From Arthrobacter sp. Soil763 (GTDB lineage: Bacteria > Actinomycetota > Actinomycetes > Actinomycetales > Micrococcaceae), in assembly GCF_001428365.1 (NCBI RefSeq), contig NZ_LMSH01000002.1, positions 806,132-870,131 of the forward strand: DNA of 64,000 bases. The letters run 5' to 3'. Both the position numbers and the translations under genes were made by a program. How positions within the stretch are numbered: position 1 is the first letter of the stretch; each line of letters opens with the position of its first letter. Below are positions 54,966 through 64,000 of the stretch, piece by piece. The notes beneath the pieces were generated by a model. That model did no database searches, was not told the DNA's origin, and worked only from the letters and a program-made list of their open reading frames with translations.

Positions 54966-55214
54966 TCAGGAGGCGCGGCGGGCGCGGGCTGCGCGGCGCT
55001 TGAGGGCCCGGCGCTCGTCCTCGCTCATGCCGCCCCAGACGCCGGCATCCTGGCCGGACTCGAGGGCCCACTGGAGGCAGGTGTCGACGACGGGGCAACG
55101 CCGGCAGACGCTTTTCGCTTCCTCGATCTGCAGGAGGGCGGGGCCGGTGTTTCCGACGGGGAAAAACAGCTCCGGGTCCTTGTCGAGGCACGCTGCGCGG
55201 TTACGCCAATCCAT
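54966..55214 (-). CDS. whiB1: WhiB1/WblE-type Fe-S transcriptional regulator
   Basis: This is an 82-residue Wbl protein. Four cysteines bind a [4Fe-4S] cluster: Cys9, Cys37, Cys40 and Cys46 (C-x2-C-x5-C in VCRRCPVVDTC). GVWGGMSEDERRALKRRAAR holds the G-VWGG turn and the basic DNA-contact helix. The start MDWRNRAAC matches WhiB1/WblE proteins exactly. An in-frame extension upstream (from 55283) has poor ribosome sites and is not used. WhiB1 is nitric-oxide sensitive and essential in mycobacteria. A hairpin lies in the upstream leader. Its neighbours are not functionally linked. Confidence 0.94.
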   Translation of the reverse strand: MDWRNRAACLDKDPELFFPVGNTGPALLQIEEAKSVCRRCPVVDTCLQWALESGQDAGVWGGMSEDERRALKRRAARARRAS

Positions 55215-55289
55215 GCTGATCAGTAACTCCATTCCTGGGAATACGTTAAATGCCTTTGTGAAATTATTCACTAGAGGCTTCATAAGAAA

Positions 55290-55306
55290 GGGGCCCTCAG
55301 GGCCCC
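55290..55306 (-). terminator. GC hairpin with T-rich tail upstream of whiB1
   Basis: GGGGCCC and GGGCCCC flank a three-base loop. On the minus strand the stem is followed by TTTCTTATG, as in an intrinsic terminator. It sits about 75 bases before the whiB1 ATG. It may stop readthrough from the right or act as an attenuator in a whiB1 leader. Confidence 0.5.
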
Positions 55307-55440
55307 CTCGGTCATCTGGATTAAGCGTGTCATGTTAACGCTGTGTAAACAAGGGGTATTTGCCGTTGAAATGCGGCCAGATCGTGAGCGATGCATCACA
55401 TTAGCTGGCCTAGCCCCCACTTCTGTCCGACTATGTCCGG

Positions 55441-55446
55441 TAGGGT
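55441..55446 (+). promoter_or_regulatory. -10 box of leaderless membrane-protein gene
   Basis: TAGGGT ends exactly six bases before the GTG at 55453. The spacing is identical to that of the trmL, cysteine desulfurase and chorismate mutase genes. No ribosome site is present. Confidence 0.55.
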
Positions 55447-55614
55447 GCCAGTGTGTCAAGACCCCCCGTGAACCCCTCCGATCCTGCCGATTCCGTGCCC
55501 GGCACCGGACCGATGGATCCCGGGCCGCGGCCCGCCGGAATTACCGTCATTGCGATTGTGACCGCGCTGGAGGCCACGGCCCTGCTGGTCGCCGCGGGCT
55601 GGTACGGCTTCCAG

Positions 55615-63427
<7,813 letters not shown>

Positions 63428-63431
<4 letters not shown>

Positions 63432-64000
63432 GTGCGGGGTCGCTAGGCGAACTCGCGACGCCGGGGGTGGGCCGGGGCATCCGTGACATCCGCCGATCGG
63501 GCTTTCTGCTGAAGCTGTTGGTCCGTAAGGAGCTAAAGATCCGCTATCGCGGGTCCGTCCTCGGCCTGTTGTGGTCTTACGTCAAACCTGGCGTCCAGTT
63601 CATCGTCTTCTACATCGCGCTCGGGGTCTTCCTCGGGCTGGAGCGGAGCCCCCGGAATCCCGAGGGCCTCTCGAACTACGCGGTTTATCTGTTCTCCGGG
63701 ATCGTCCTGATCAACTTCTTCACCGAAGCACTGGGGAACGCCGCGCGGTCGATCGTGCAAAACGGCAACCTGATCAAGAAGATCTACCTGCCCCGTGAGC
63801 TGTTCCCGGTCGCCTCTGTCTGGGTCTCCGCGGTGCACTTCTTCCCGCAGCTGGTGGTCCTGGTGACAGCCTGCCTGTTCACCGGCTGGCACCCTAACCC
63901 GGTCCAGTTGCTCTCCGCCGTCGGCGGCTTCGCGATCGTGGCACTGCTGGCCGCCGGTCTGGGGTTGCTCTTCGGGGCAGCCAACGTCTACTTCCGGGAC
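63428..64000 (+). CDS. Polysaccharide ABC-2 type permease, truncated by window end
   Basis: This partial coding region of 191 codons has no stop in the window. The translated start is VSAGSLGELATPGVGRGIRD. The domain shows KLLVRKELKIRYRGSVLGLL near residue 45, helices around FIVFYIALGVFLGLE and LFSGIVLINFFTEALG, then KIYLPRELFPVASVWVSAVH. This is the Wzm/ABC-2 permease pattern for polysaccharide or galactan export. GTG overlaps the glycosyltransferase stop. An ATPase (Wzt) gene is expected to the right. Confidence 0.9.

Noticed and set aside
55384..55400. CRP/GlxR site upstream of whiB1
   Set aside because: GTGA and TCAC are there, but the spacer is eight bases where the consensus has six.

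Overview
The window is high-GC actinobacterial chromosome. Gene content points to an Arthrobacter/Pseudarthrobacter-type member of the Micrococcaceae: WhiB regulator, MtrAB-LpqB, RskA/ECF sigma pair, large NAD-glutamate dehydrogenase, PdtaS, galactofuran genes and an actinobacterial etf-iscS-mnmA neighbourhood. Genus is inferred from protein style only. No rRNA, tRNA, CRISPR array, transposase or prophage gene was seen.

Layout. 1-4.9 kb: envelope stress block (PspA, a TPM-domain membrane protein, divergent HtrA-type protease). 5-9.8 kb: ETF beta/alpha, a PIG-L deacetylase, and a gluconate kinase/permease pair. 9.8-13 kb (minus strand): anti-sigma K-like factor, ECF sigma, TrmL and a J-domain protein. 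13-19.4 kb: lipid kinase, lipoprotein, DoxX facing a cysteine-rich winged-helix regulator, DMT exporter, cysteine desulfurase and MnmA. 19.4-20 kb: an intergenic array of GGGCATGTCC-type repeats. 20-25.8 kb: a complete peptide/dipeptide-type ABC importer. 25.8-28 kb: chorismate mutase, a MetE-like protein without cysteine, and a DUF4166 protein. 28-33.5 kb (minus): a MoxR/DUF58/DUF4350/DUF4129 membrane operon with four-base overlaps. 33.7-43.9 kb: mtrA-mtrB-lpqB-comF-hpf-ycaQ-secA, a strongly conserved actinobacterial order. 44-48.4 kb: Rv3235-like, LysM, tandem Sm-like, BldC-like HTH, SAF (CpaB-like) and CpaE-like proteins. 48.5-55 kb: giant glutamate dehydrogenase, PdtaS and WhiB1-like protein. 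55.4-60 kb: a small membrane protein facing a 1,470-codon FHA-FtsK/EccC-like ATPase. 60.2-64 kb: UDP-galactopyranose mutase, GlfT2-type galactofuranosyltransferase and a polysaccharide ABC-2 permease cut by the window end.

How the genes work together. Much of the window serves the cell envelope: stress sensing and repair (PspA, HtrA, MtrAB-LpqB), secretion (SecA, FtsK/EccC-like), and galactan synthesis and export at the right edge. A second theme is sulfur and redox: ETF, cysteine desulfurase feeding MnmA, a possible Fe-S regulator and WhiB.

The most interesting non-gene signals are: the palindromic repeat array at 19.4-19.8 kb; four tandem 10-bp repeats at 45321-45360, close to a BldC-like HTH gene; a set of genes whose -10 box lies six or seven bases before the start codon (leaderless transcripts); perfect dyads in front of pspA and htrA; and an apparent 300-bp antisense overlap at the end of the FtsK-like gene that one base in a G5 run would remove.
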